The notes under the pieces: model-generated
The model's database searches: none
What the model was told of the DNA's origin: nothing
What the model saw: the letters and a program-made list of their open reading frames with translations, nothing else
Source: Streptomyces ambofaciens ATCC 23877
GTDB taxonomy: Bacteria; Actinomycetota; Actinomycetes; Streptomycetales; Streptomycetaceae
Assembly: GCF_001267885.1 (NCBI RefSeq)
Contig: NZ_CP012382.1
Location: 6,559,001 to 6,623,000 of the forward strand
Length of the DNA stretch: 64,000 nt
Direction of reading: 5' to 3'
Program-made: the position numbers and the translations under genes
Part shown: in pieces, positions 26,787 to 33,597 of the stretch
Numbering within the stretch: the stretch's first letter is position 1
Layout: every line of letters starts with the position of its first letter

Positions 26787-27203
26787 ATGGGCACACACGG
26801 CCCTATTCCTAAGCGTTCCGACATGCGCCGTCGCGCCAATGAGCCGAGCACACCGATTACCCGTGCTCCCGCTGGTGAGCGTCCGTCCAATCCGGCCCCT
26901 GATCCGAATTGGCACCCCATCGCTATTGAGTGGTTCGAGTCGCTGTTTGAGTCGGGACAGTCTTTCTTCTATGAGCGCTCCGATATCGCGCAGGCCCGAT
27001 ACGTGGCCGAGGTGATGAGCCGGAATCTCAACCAGGGACAGCGCGTAAGCGGACAGCTTTTCGCCTCGGTCATCTCCGCTGCTTCGGAACTGATGACCAC
27101 CGAGGGGGCCCGCCGTCGCCTCGGGGTGGAGCTAACCAAGTCGGCATCTGCCGATATCGACTCGGGCCTAGATGACCTACTAAGCACGTACCGGGACGAT
27201 TGA
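26787..27203 (+). CDS. Phage terminase small subunit
   Basis: 138 aa from the ATG at 26787. The N-terminus GTHGPIPKRSDMRRRAN is the family's usual opening (compare MAGRGPAPKDPAKRRRRN in element 2). NWHPIAIEWFESLFESGQS aligns with the element 2 segment WHPMTVNWWHTWRTS. It recognises the packaging site and recruits the large subunit. Its stop overlaps the start of the large subunit gene. Confidence 0.85.
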   Translation: MGTHGPIPKRSDMRRRANEPSTPITRAPAGERPSNPAPDPNWHPIAIEWFESLFESGQSFFYERSDIAQARYVAEVMSRNLNQGQRVSGQLFASVISAASELMTTEGARRRLGVELTKSASADIDSGLDDLLSTYRDD

Positions 27204-28822
27204 TGGAACCAGTACGCACAATTCCTGATGTTGTCCCGCCCGCTAATCGCACCCTCGGGGATCTCGCTATCCGCTGGTGCACGCAGTACCTACGACAGCC
27301 GGACGGCCCGGATGCCGGGGGCCGATGGAAGTTCACGCGAGAGCAAGCGCGAACGGTTATGCGCTGGTACGAGATAGACGACAGCGGCGCATTCGTCTAC
27401 CGACAGGGAACCGTGCGGCGAATCAAGGGTGCCGGTAAGGACCCGTTCGCTGCTGCGCTGTGTGCCTTTGAGTTCGTCGGCCCGTGCCGTTTCGGCGGTT
27501 GGGATGACAGCGGGAATCCGGTTGGAATTCCTCACCCCGCCGCATGGGTTCAGGTCGCCGCTACTTCCAAGGATCAGGCGCAGAACACAATGGCGCTTTT
27601 CCCTGGCATGTTCTCTAAGTCGGCCCTTATCGCGTACGGAATCGACCTCGGTAAGGAGATCATTTACAGCGGGACGGGTGGACGGATTGAAGCCGTTACC
27701 GCATCGGCCCGAGCGCTGGAAGGTCGCCGCGCCACTTTCACGCTGATGAACGAAACCCAACATTGGGTCAAGTCCAACGGCGGCCACGACATGGCAATGA
27801 CCATTGCCGGAAACGTGGCTAAGTCTCGTGGTGGTGGTGCTCGCACACTGGAGATCACAAACGCCCCGTTGCCCGGTGAAGACTCGGTAGCGGAGCGCAC
27901 GTTTCACGCGTGGTCCAAGCTGCGCGATAAGGGTTCGGATATTCCCCGTCAGGCTGGCACCTATTACGACTCCGTAGAGGCTCCGGCATCAGTGGAGCTA
28001 GGCAACCGGGAATCTCTCCGCGCTGGCATCATCGCTGCCCGAGGTGACGCCGATTGGCTAGACGTTGACTGGATCATTTCCACGATCTACAGCGGCACGT
28101 ATCCCGCGTACCAGTCCCGTCGAATGTTCCTCAATCAGCTAGTGACCGATGAGGATTCCCTCATTTCGCCGGTTGCTTGGGATGCCCTCGCAGTCTCGGA
28201 CAGCATCCAAGAGGGCGACCGAATCACGCTCGGGTTCGATGGTGGAAAGACCGACGACGCAACAGCCCTAATCGCCATGCGCGTAACAGACCGGCTGATT
28301 GAACCGCTCGGCATTTGGGAGCGGCCGGACGGTCCCTCGGGTGAAGGGTGGGAAGTTCCCCGCGATCAGGTGGAGGACGCCGTACACCACGCGTTCGCGC
28401 GCTTCGACGTAGCGGCATTCTTCGCTGACCCCGTGCTATGGGAAGGGCACATTGCCCGCTGGTCCGAGGAGTACCGGGACCGATTCGCTGTACGGGCCTC
28501 TACGGGCTCCGCAGTGGCCCGACGCATGGACGGCTCGGGCGGACAACAGCGGGAGCTGACAGACGCCAATGCGCGGCTTGTAGCGGCAATCGAGAATGGC
28601 CACGTCCGGCACACCGGAAACCAGACGCTACGGCGTCACGTCATGAACGCTAAGCGCCGGATCAACCGGTACGGCGTCAGCTTCGGCAAGGAGAATCCCA
28701 ACTCCCGCAAGAAGGTGGACGGTTACGCCGCTCTGTTGCTGGCAGACCTAGCGCGTACTCGACTGGCCGAGGCTGGAAAGCTGGAGGTTCCCAAGCGCGA
28801 CGGTCGAATGTTCTTCGGATGA
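27203..28822 (+). CDS. Phage terminase large subunit
   Basis: 539 aa from the ATG at 27203. The ATPase domain has a Walker-A-like KGAGKDPFAA and a Walker-B-like FTLMNETQHW. The nuclease domain has TLGFDGGKTDDATAL and the C-terminal DGYAALLLADLARTRL. It is a clear homologue of the element 2 large subunit (36767-38476), sharing GEGWEV, RRHVMNAKRR and the GKENPNSRKK block, but strongly diverged. Full length, no visible lesion, so packaging activity may be retained. Confidence 0.92.
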   Translation: MEPVRTIPDVVPPANRTLGDLAIRWCTQYLRQPDGPDAGGRWKFTREQARTVMRWYEIDDSGAFVYRQGTVRRIKGAGKDPFAAALCAFEFVGPCRFGGWDDSGNPVGIPHPAAWVQVAATSKDQAQNTMALFPGMFSKSALIAYGIDLGKEIIYSGTGGRIEAVTASARALEGRRATFTLMNETQHWVKSNGGHDMAMTIAGNVAKSRGGGARTLEITNAPLPGEDSVAERTFHAWSKLRDKGSDIPRQAGTYYDSVEAPASVELGNRESLRAGIIAARGDADWLDVDWIISTIYSGTYPAYQSRRMFLNQLVTDEDSLISPVAWDALAVSDSIQEGDRITLGFDGGKTDDATALIAMRVTDRLIEPLGIWERPDGPSGEGWEVPRDQVEDAVHHAFARFDVAAFFADPVLWEGHIARWSEEYRDRFAVRASTGSAVARRMDGSGGQQRELTDANARLVAAIENGHVRHTGNQTLRRHVMNAKRRINRYGVSFGKENPNSRKKVDGYAALLLADLARTRLAEAGKLEVPKRDGRMFFG

Positions 28823-28848
28823 CCTCCCCGTAACGTTACGGGGTGGTG
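28821..28848 (+). repeat. Palindromic repeat, copy C
   Basis: It contains the perfect 18-bp palindrome CCCCGTAACGTTACGGGG (28826-28843), 4 bases after the large terminase stop. With copy A it brackets the structural block. Confidence 0.85.
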
Positions 28849-28886
28849 TAACGCCCCTGATGGCTTCCCGCTGTCAGGGGCGTTTT
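28849..28886 (+). terminator. Terminator after the packaging block
   Basis: AACGCCCCTGA pairs with TCAGGGGCGTT across an 11-base loop and is followed by TTTTCG. It ends the plus-strand block just after the large terminase. Confidence 0.8.
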
Positions 28887-28982
28887 CGTTGCCTTGGATT
28901 AAAAGGCGGGTATCCTCGCCGGCCGTGGGTGCTTGGGGGCCGACTTCCCAGCAATACCAAGGGTTTTCGGCACCTTCGATTC

Positions 28983-29954
28983 TTAGGCTGCTTCGACCGC
29001 TCGGCGCAAAGCGTCCTTGTGTTCCCACGACCAAGGGGCGTCGCGCAGTTCCTCGGGCAAGCCAGCGAGACCGGTCCTCAAATGGTCGGCCGCCTCGCTG
29101 TATCTGCCGAGTGCGAGAGTGGCTAGCCCCATGTTCAGTCGGTTGAAACTCGGGGTGAGCCAATACGCGGTTGCCGGTGGCGGGAGCGCTGCGGCTTTAT
29201 CCATGAGCTTTTCCGCCTGCTCCACAGTCCGCAGCGCTGCGTCTGCGTCGCCCAACTCCGCGAGTCCGGCCGCTGATTGCAGGTAGTCACCGATTCGCTG
29301 TGCGGGGTGCGCGCCGGGGGTATTCGCCGCTGCACCGAACCAGCGGGCAATTCCTTGGGGTCGCCCCTGCTGTCGCGCAATGTAGCCCTTGAAATTGAGG
29401 GCCTGCGCGGCAAGGGTTCCGTTTCCTGTCTCGTCGGCAAGTTCCACGGCGTCATTCAAGAGCCGTACGCCGTCCTTGTATTCGCGCGTTTGTGCGAATA
29501 GCCATCCTGCGAACTGGACCCATTCTGACGCTACGTCAGAAAGTCGGTCCCTTTGCGGGCCGCGCGCTTCCTTGAGCATCCGCGTAACCTCCCGCATTTG
29601 CGTCATGGTCGCCGGAATGACGCTGCGCGGGGGTGCTGTGTCGTCTAGGCGGCGGTATGCGGCCAGTACGCCAGCGAGAGCGTCAACGGTTCCGGCGTCC
29701 AGTCGAGAGGGATTCTCAGCGCTGCGTGCCACGCGTTCCGCGTCGTCCTCCCCGAGCAGTGTTCCGGCCAATGCGCCACCGGCACCAACGAGGGAATCCA
29801 GCGCGTGAGCGAGGTTTTCCGACGGGCGCTGTTTGCCGTTGAGGACACGCGAGAGGTATGCCGGGTCATAGTGCATTTCCCGTGCTGCGGCTTTCATCGA
29901 ATATCCGGCGTCGCGGAGTGCACGGCGGGCAAGGTCAGGGAAGTCGTCACGCAT
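28983..29954 (-). CDS. XRE-family regulator with TPR-like domain
   Basis: 323 aa from the ATG at 29954 (RBS AGAGG); an upstream TTG is possible. The N-terminal helix-turn-helix is MKAAAREMHYDPAYLSRVLNGKQRPS. The remaining ~230 aa are helical repeats (AAQALNFKGYIARQQGRPQG, LNMGLATLALGRYSEAADHL), like peptide-sensing regulators. It is the only minus-strand gene in the element and a candidate for the lysogeny repressor. Three GTTGAC-type sites lie in its upstream region. Confidence 0.85.
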   Translation of the reverse strand: MRDDFPDLARRALRDAGYSMKAAAREMHYDPAYLSRVLNGKQRPSENLAHALDSLVGAGGALAGTLLGEDDAERVARSAENPSRLDAGTVDALAGVLAAYRRLDDTAPPRSVIPATMTQMREVTRMLKEARGPQRDRLSDVASEWVQFAGWLFAQTREYKDGVRLLNDAVELADETGNGTLAAQALNFKGYIARQQGRPQGIARWFGAAANTPGAHPAQRIGDYLQSAAGLAELGDADAALRTVEQAEKLMDKAAALPPPATAYWLTPSFNRLNMGLATLALGRYSEAADHLRTGLAGLPEELRDAPWSWEHKDALRRAVEAA

Positions 29955-29969
29955 TGCGAACCTCTGGGG

Positions 29970-30010
29970 GTTGACCGGCTGTGCATCCAGATTAGTCAAC
30001 CTCGGTCAAC
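29970..30010. promoter_or_regulatory. Cluster of GTTGACC half-sites upstream of the XRE gene
   Basis: GTTGACC occurs at 29970-29976 (+), and its complement at 29995-30001 and 30004-30010. The sites lie between the divergent XRE gene and the small accessory genes, where autoregulation would take place. Confidence 0.45.
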
Positions 30011-30047
30011 TCCCGCGTGACCATTGCAATTCCCGATCATGGTCCGC

Positions 30048-30245
30048 ATGACCAAGCCGAGGACGTACCCCACTGCGCCGGTTGAACTCCCCATGAGGGA
30101 AGCGGAGTTGGAGCCGGTGCCGGTCGAAGGCTGCGCAGGATGCGCCGAGTTGGACAAGGTCCGGGCCCGTGCGCGTGTGGTCAACGATCAGGCGACGATC
30201 ACCGACGCCAATGTGTTGCTGCGACGGCACCCCGATGGTCACTGA
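30048..30245 (+). CDS. Small accessory protein of Streptomyces mobile elements
   Basis: 65 aa (ATG 30048; ATG 30039 alternative). It contains EGCAGCAELDKVRARARV and ends NVLLRRHPDGH. I recall this small CxxC protein type paired with XRE regulators in Streptomyces accessory regions; its function is unknown. The stop overlaps the next gene by 11 bp. Confidence 0.6.
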   Translation: MTKPRTYPTAPVELPMREAELEPVPVEGCAGCAELDKVRARARVVNDQATITDANVLLRRHPDGH

Positions 30246-30432
30246 CAAGGACGTGGGCCAGCGGGTCAAGGACAGCGCGGGAAGGGTCGGCATCCTGCGC
30301 GCTGTACTCACCGATTGGGAGGACCCGGCCAAGCTGCCGCCGGACCGCCGCAAACAGACCCTCGCTTTCCTCTGGCCAGAGGGGGGCGGACGGGAGTGGA
30401 CGGCCCCGCCTCGCGCTGTGGAGCGCATCTAG
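30235..30432 (+). CDS. Small accessory protein, partner of the preceding gene
   Basis: 65 aa starting at 30235. It reads VTDKDVGQRVKDSAGRVGIL and ends REWTAPPRAVERI, giving a small beta-rich protein (possibly SH3-like). It is the last gene before attR. Function unknown; tight overlap with the upstream gene suggests they act together. Confidence 0.6.
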   Translation: MVTDKDVGQRVKDSAGRVGILRAVLTDWEDPAKLPPDRRKQTLAFLWPEGGGREWTAPPRAVERI

Positions 30433-30460
30433 TTTCCGCAGGTCAGAGGTACTTCGGGGG

Positions 30461-30490
30461 GTGTACAACACGCCTCGGCGCGCTGGTAGC
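30461..30490. other. Right attachment junction (attR) of element 1
   Basis: Element arm GTGTACAAC (30461-30469), 3-bp spacer, core CCTCGG (30473-30478), then host codons for CYQRA on the minus strand. Joined to attL's host side, it restores the radical SAM reading frame. Confidence 0.85.
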
Positions 30491-30795
30491 AGTCGACGTT
30501 CGTGCCCATCGCGACGTGCTCGCCCTGCCAGCGGTGCGAGGCCAGCTGGCGGCGCAGCAGCTCGGGCGCGTTCACCTTCACGACGATCTGGGAGTCGAAG
30601 CCGAGTCCCGTGTCGAGGTCCAGGTAGCTGTGCGTCTTGCGGGCGAAGCAGTACACGCACGCGTGCGTGCAGCCCCGGTACGGGTTCACGGTCCATTCGA
30701 ACGGCATCCGCGAGGCGCCCGGCACCCGGTTGAGGATCGAGCGGGCCCGCACCTCGTGGAAGGTGATGCCGCGGAACTCGGGTGTGTCGGTTCTG
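30473..30795 (-). pseudogene. Middle part of the same radical SAM gene, between the two elements
   Basis: The minus-strand frame encodes TDTPEFRGITFHEVRARSIL, the iron-sulfur motif CTHACVYC (CxxxCxxC) and TNVDCYQRAE. It is cut at CCTCGG by element 1. At the other side an in-frame stop appears 4-6 bases before the GTG at 30806, so the natural N-terminus is missing. In relatives roughly 20-30 residues precede DTPEF, so element 2 inserted near codon 25. The 5' end should lie beyond the right edge of the window. Confidence 0.85.
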
Positions 30796-30831
30796 TCATC
30801 TAACACGCATCAGAGCCTCTATCATGGGGCC

Positions 30832-32364
30832 ATGACGCCAACTGACGTCCCAGCGACGTCCCGCCCGCGGAAGCGTGCGAGCCTCTACGCCAGGCTGTCC
30901 GTCGCTGCCGACGCTGAGAACCTGTCACTCGACGGCATGATCCGCGACATGCGCGCACTGTGTGACCGTGAGGGCTTCGAAGAGGTTGCCCTACACATCG
31001 ACGATGGTAGGTCGGGTGGACGCCGGGACAGGGACGAATTCCAAGCCTGGCTGAACGACGCACGCACAGGCGCCTGCGACGTCCTCGTCAACCCTGTGAC
31101 CGACCGGCTCACCCGTGAGGGCCTGAACGTCGCAGCGACGATTCTGGACGTCGTGGAGGGCAAGGACCCGGCAACCGGCAGGCTCGCACACCCGCCTGTA
31201 CGGCTCATCGACTGCAACGGGCTCGACAGCTTGCACGGTGACGCGTTCCGCTTCCGCTTCGTCATTCAAGCGGAGGTGGGACGGGCGGAGCGGGAACGTA
31301 TCCGGTCCCGCTCCCGAAAGCGGGCACGCAACCTCCGTCGCGCCGGCCGATGGGGAGGTGGGACGCCGCCCTTCGGGTACAGGGCGATAGCCAACCCTGA
31401 CGGACCTGGCTGGGTGCTCGACGTGGAGCCGAAAGAAGCGAAAGCCGTACAGGAGGCGGCAGAGGCGGTTCTGAAGAATCCCCCGGACCCGCTGACGCGT
31501 GTTGTACGGCGACTGAATCATCAGGGCGTGCCGCCTCGTCGAGCAAAGGCATGGTCCCGTGTGACGCTGAAGAGGGTGCTCACGGGGGACCACATCTTGG
31601 GACGCGTCAGTCAGAACGGACGCCTTTTGCGCGACGAGGAGGGGGAAATCCTGGCGCCGTTTCCGGCGGTTCTCTCCCTTAGCCAGGTATCCGCATTGCG
31701 CGACCGGCTGAAGCCGAAAGGCGGGACGTCGAACGGCGGAGGACATCCCGCGCGGGTGCTTTCCGGCCTTCTCTCTTGCCATTCCTGTCTGTCTGACCTC
31801 ATCGTCCATCATGCATCAGTGCGCACGCGTGACGGAAAGCAGAAGGTAGAAGGGAAGCCGCCGAGAGTCTCCTACCGATGCGAGTCGCGAAGCCAGGGCA
31901 GGGTGTGCGAGCAACCCGTGACGGTAACTGCCGGCCCCATTGAGGAATTCGTCGTCAGGCTGTACCTGGACACCGTCGGCAGCTTCCCCATGTACAAGGA
32001 GCGGACGATCGTCTCCGGACTGGAAGAGTTGGCGTCGGTGGAGGAGGAGATCAAGGAAGCGTTGGCGGACCTGGCCACGGCTGCGGACGCAGAGACGTTC
32101 GCCAGGCTGCAGAAGCTCCAGGCACGTCAGGCAGAGCTGTCGACCCGGGACACCGGCCGTCGGTCGGAGATGGTGGCGACGGGCCAGACCATGGCGGAGT
32201 TCTGGGAGGGCGCGCTCATCGACGATCGCCGGGAGCTACTGGAGAGCGCGTTCGATGAACTGATCGTCGGCCCTGGGCGACGGGGGCCGAAGGGGTTCGA
32301 CCCCGAGAGGCTCTCGTACCGATGGGCCGAGCGGGACGATGTGGCCTTCCAGGAGAGCATTTAG
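30832..32364 (+). CDS. Large serine recombinase (integrase) of element 2
   Basis: 510 aa from the ATG at 30832; the frame is open upstream, but that part overlaps host sequence. The catalytic Ser is in LYARLS (S23), the DRLTREG helix follows, then the recombinase domain (RNLRRAGRWGGGTPPFGYRA). The zinc-ribbon has SCHSC...YRCESRSQGRVC, followed by a coiled coil (EELASVEEEIKEALADLA). It is clearly different from the element 1 integrase, so the two elements entered independently. Confidence 0.95.
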   Translation: MTPTDVPATSRPRKRASLYARLSVAADAENLSLDGMIRDMRALCDREGFEEVALHIDDGRSGGRRDRDEFQAWLNDARTGACDVLVNPVTDRLTREGLNVAATILDVVEGKDPATGRLAHPPVRLIDCNGLDSLHGDAFRFRFVIQAEVGRAERERIRSRSRKRARNLRRAGRWGGGTPPFGYRAIANPDGPGWVLDVEPKEAKAVQEAAEAVLKNPPDPLTRVVRRLNHQGVPPRRAKAWSRVTLKRVLTGDHILGRVSQNGRLLRDEEGEILAPFPAVLSLSQVSALRDRLKPKGGTSNGGGHPARVLSGLLSCHSCLSDLIVHHASVRTRDGKQKVEGKPPRVSYRCESRSQGRVCEQPVTVTAGPIEEFVVRLYLDTVGSFPMYKERTIVSGLEELASVEEEIKEALADLATAADAETFARLQKLQARQAELSTRDTGRRSEMVATGQTMAEFWEGALIDDRRELLESAFDELIVGPGRRGPKGFDPERLSYRWAERDDVAFQESI

Positions 32365-32387
32365 GTAACGAGTAGATAACACTCATG

Positions 32388-32420
32388 AGAGCCCCGGAGT
32401 CACCCCTCCGGGGCTCTCGG
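32388..32420 (+). terminator. Integrase terminator of element 2
   Basis: GAGAGCCCCGGAG pairs with CTCCGGGGCTCTC across a short loop, 24 bases after the integrase stop codon. Confidence 0.85.
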
Positions 32421-32546
32421 GCCCTCCCCGCGCCCTCGTCGCCCTCCTCGTCGACGTCGCACAGGCGCCGCGTCCTCCACAGGGGCCTGTGGGTAACTGC
32501 GGAGGGTGAGTGACGGGGTGTAAACTGCTACTCACTGTAGCCGTAG

Positions 32547-32662
32547 TGGTCAGACTGGGTGCCAAAGTGTCGAACTAACCCCTATTTTCAATTTCTTCTA
32601 ACGCGCGTCGGTAGAAAATGAAAATAGGGGGTTAGTTTGCATGTTTGACCGCAGTCTGACCA
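32547..32662. repeat. Large imperfect palindrome H1
   Basis: The outer arms are TGGTCAGACTG (32547-32557) and its complement (32652-32662). The inner arms are AACTAACCCCTATTTTCA (32573-32590) and its complement with one extra G (32619-32637). The sequence is AT-rich in a GC-rich phage. A related palindrome, H2, lies at 61381-61471. Confidence 0.85.
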
Positions 32663-32672
32663 GGGGCCTACC

Positions 32673-32705
32673 AAGATCGTTCCCGCGTCACACTTACGAC
32701 ATAAC
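32673..32705 (+). promoter_or_regulatory. Promoter-like repeat P1
   Basis: AAGATCGTTC, GCGTCACA and TTACGACATAAC occur in the same order as in P2 (61499-61547) and P3 (58663-58711). In P1 the GTCACA-to-CATAAC spacer is 7 instead of 17 bases, so it may be inactive as a promoter. Confidence 0.5.
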
Positions 32706-33061
32706 AATAGTAGGAGGGAAGGACGAGGCGACCGCGACGAGTAGCGCGCGGCCCGCTTCCCTCCCCGACGGCCGGCACCGCTCCCGTGCTCCCCGCACTC
32801 TCCTCCGGGTTGAAGCGCGGTTGCAGCGGTCCGGCCGTCCAAGGTTTCCCGTCCGTCAGGCAGCGTGCGCCGGATCTCATCGAGGGTCGGCATGCAGACG
32901 CGGACGGGGAGGACGTCAAGCGCCGCGGGACCTCTCGCGGAGAGCCTCTGACGCCCGCGCTGTACCGCGAGGCGCCGGGAACGGGGCTACTTGCCGCGGA
33001 CAGAGGCCGTAGGGGCGAGGCCCCGTGACGATCAACACCCGGGCCTCACGGTCCGGACGTT

Positions 33062-33134
33062 TCCCCGCTGGTGTAACCGGCAACACGCCCGCCTCTGGAG
33101 TGGGTAGCTACAGGTTCGAATCCTGTGCGGGGAG
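33062..33134 (+). tRNA. tRNA-Gln (anticodon CUG)
   Basis: A complete cloverleaf: acceptor TCCCCGC/GCGGGGA, D-stem GTGT/ACAC, anticodon stem CCCGC/GTGGG with loop CTCTGGA (anticodon CTG) and T-arm ACAGG TTCGAAT CCTGT. The weak U1-A72 pair is typical of bacterial tRNA-Gln. No CCA is encoded. Confidence 0.9.
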
Positions 33135-33184
33135 CTGGGGGCGTCCCGTGCGTGACTGATCAGCACGCGCCCGAACGTAGCTGT

Positions 33185-33255
33185 GCGTGGATAGCTCAGT
33201 GGCCGAGAGCACCCGACGCAATCGGGGGACGCGGGTTCAAATCCCGCTCCAATGA
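33185..33255 (+). tRNA. Degenerate tRNA-like gene (possibly Cys, GCA)
   Basis: The D-stem GCTC/GAGC and T-arm GCGGG TTCAAAT CCCGC are perfect. The acceptor pairs only in four of seven positions. The anticodon stem needs CCCG/CGGG with loop ACGCAAT, giving GCA but a C in place of the universal U33, and only a 3-base variable loop. Decayed or highly unusual. Confidence 0.45.
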
Positions 33256-33295
33256 CGTGCAGCGCTTTCCGACGGCGGGACCCGGACAGCACCCC

Positions 33296-33369
33296 GCCCG
33301 CGTAGGCAAACTGGCAAAGCCGCCCGGTTCAGGCCCGGGAGTCTGGGAGTTCGACTCTCCCCGTGGGTA
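33296..33369 (+). tRNA. tRNA with anticodon CAG (Leu codon), class I shape
   Basis: Acceptor GCCCGCG/CGTGGGT (with G-U pairs), anticodon stem CCCGG/CCGGG with loop TTCAGGC, and T-arm GGGAG TTCGACT CTCCC. The anticodon reads CAG (Leu), but the variable region is only 5 bases, whereas bacterial Leu tRNAs have a long variable arm. The D-stem has only three pairs. Confidence 0.65.
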
Positions 33370-33380
33370 CAGGCAGTCTC

Positions 33381-33452
33381 CGGGACGTAGCCAAGAGGTA
33401 AGGCGCCCGCTTTGGGAGCGGGAGAGCGCGTGTTCGATCCACGCCGTCCCGA
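33381..33452 (+). tRNA. tRNA-Pro (anticodon UGG)
   Basis: Acceptor CGGGACG/CGTCCCG, anticodon stem CCCGC/GCGGG with loop TTTGGGA (anticodon TGG) and T-arm GCGTG TTCGATC CACGC. The C1-G72 pair and A73 are typical of bacterial tRNA-Pro. Confidence 0.9.
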
Positions 33453-33460
33453 CACAGCCG

Positions 33461-33495
33461 AAGGGCCCAACCGCAGCCACCCCGGTTGGGCCCTT
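33461..33495 (+). terminator. Terminator of the tRNA cluster
   Basis: AAGGGCCCAACCG pairs with CGGTTGGGCCCTT, a 13-bp stem, 8 bases after tRNA-Pro. Confidence 0.85.
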
Positions 33496-33498
33496 CTA

Positions 33499-33567
33499 AC
33501 CCCCGCATCGGCGGGGAAAAGGATCACGCTGTGCCCGTAACGCGGGCCACCCCCGCGTCGGCGGGGA
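33499..33567 (-). repeat. Two hairpins with type I-E CRISPR-repeat geometry
   Basis: On the minus strand, T-CCCCGC-CGAC-GCGGGG-GT (33549-33567) and T-CCCCGC-CGAT-GCGGGG-GT (33499-33517). Both have the 6-bp stem and 4-base loop of type I-E repeats, spaced exactly 50 bp. Flanking bases do not match each other, and no cas gene is present, so this is not a functional array as far as I can see. Confidence 0.5.
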
Positions 33568-33597
33568 GGTGTTGCGTATTCCACGCTAACAGACACG

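Larger units (their letters stand above)
20500..30478 (+). mobile_element. Element 1: ~10-kb serine-integrase element with packaging genes only
   Basis: It is bounded by the 6-bp core CCTCGG at 20500-20505 and 30473-30478. Gene content is integrase, zinc-finger peptide, two small unknowns, connector, portal, MuF, small and large terminase (all +), an XRE-TPR regulator (-) and two accessory genes (+). It is visibly less GC-rich than the flanking chromosome. I found no major capsid, scaffold beyond one possible candidate, tail, lysis or replication gene. A phage satellite or a reduced prophage both fit. Confidence 0.88.
32421..33061. other. Non-coding region with palindrome/promoter cassette
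   Basis: About 640 bp between the integrase terminator and the tRNA cluster. It contains the large palindrome (32547-32662) and promoter-like repeat P1 (32673-32705). Open frames on both strands here have no ribosome binding site or recognisable family, so I call no protein gene. AGGAGGGAAGG at 32710-32722 looks like an RBS but has no start codon behind it. Confidence 0.5.

Noticed and set aside
30785..30830. Exact attL core of element 2
   Set aside because: The right end lies outside the window, so the shared core cannot be identified. Only the region where homology to the host gene stops is given.
32588..33028. Open frames on both strands between integrase 2 and the tRNA cluster
   Set aside because: They have no ribosome binding site, overlap each other and show no known family. 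GC-rich DNA gives such frames by chance.
33499..33567. CRISPR array
   Set aside because: Only two hairpin units, flanks unlike each other, period of 50 bp and no cas genes. Kept only as repeat-like hairpins.
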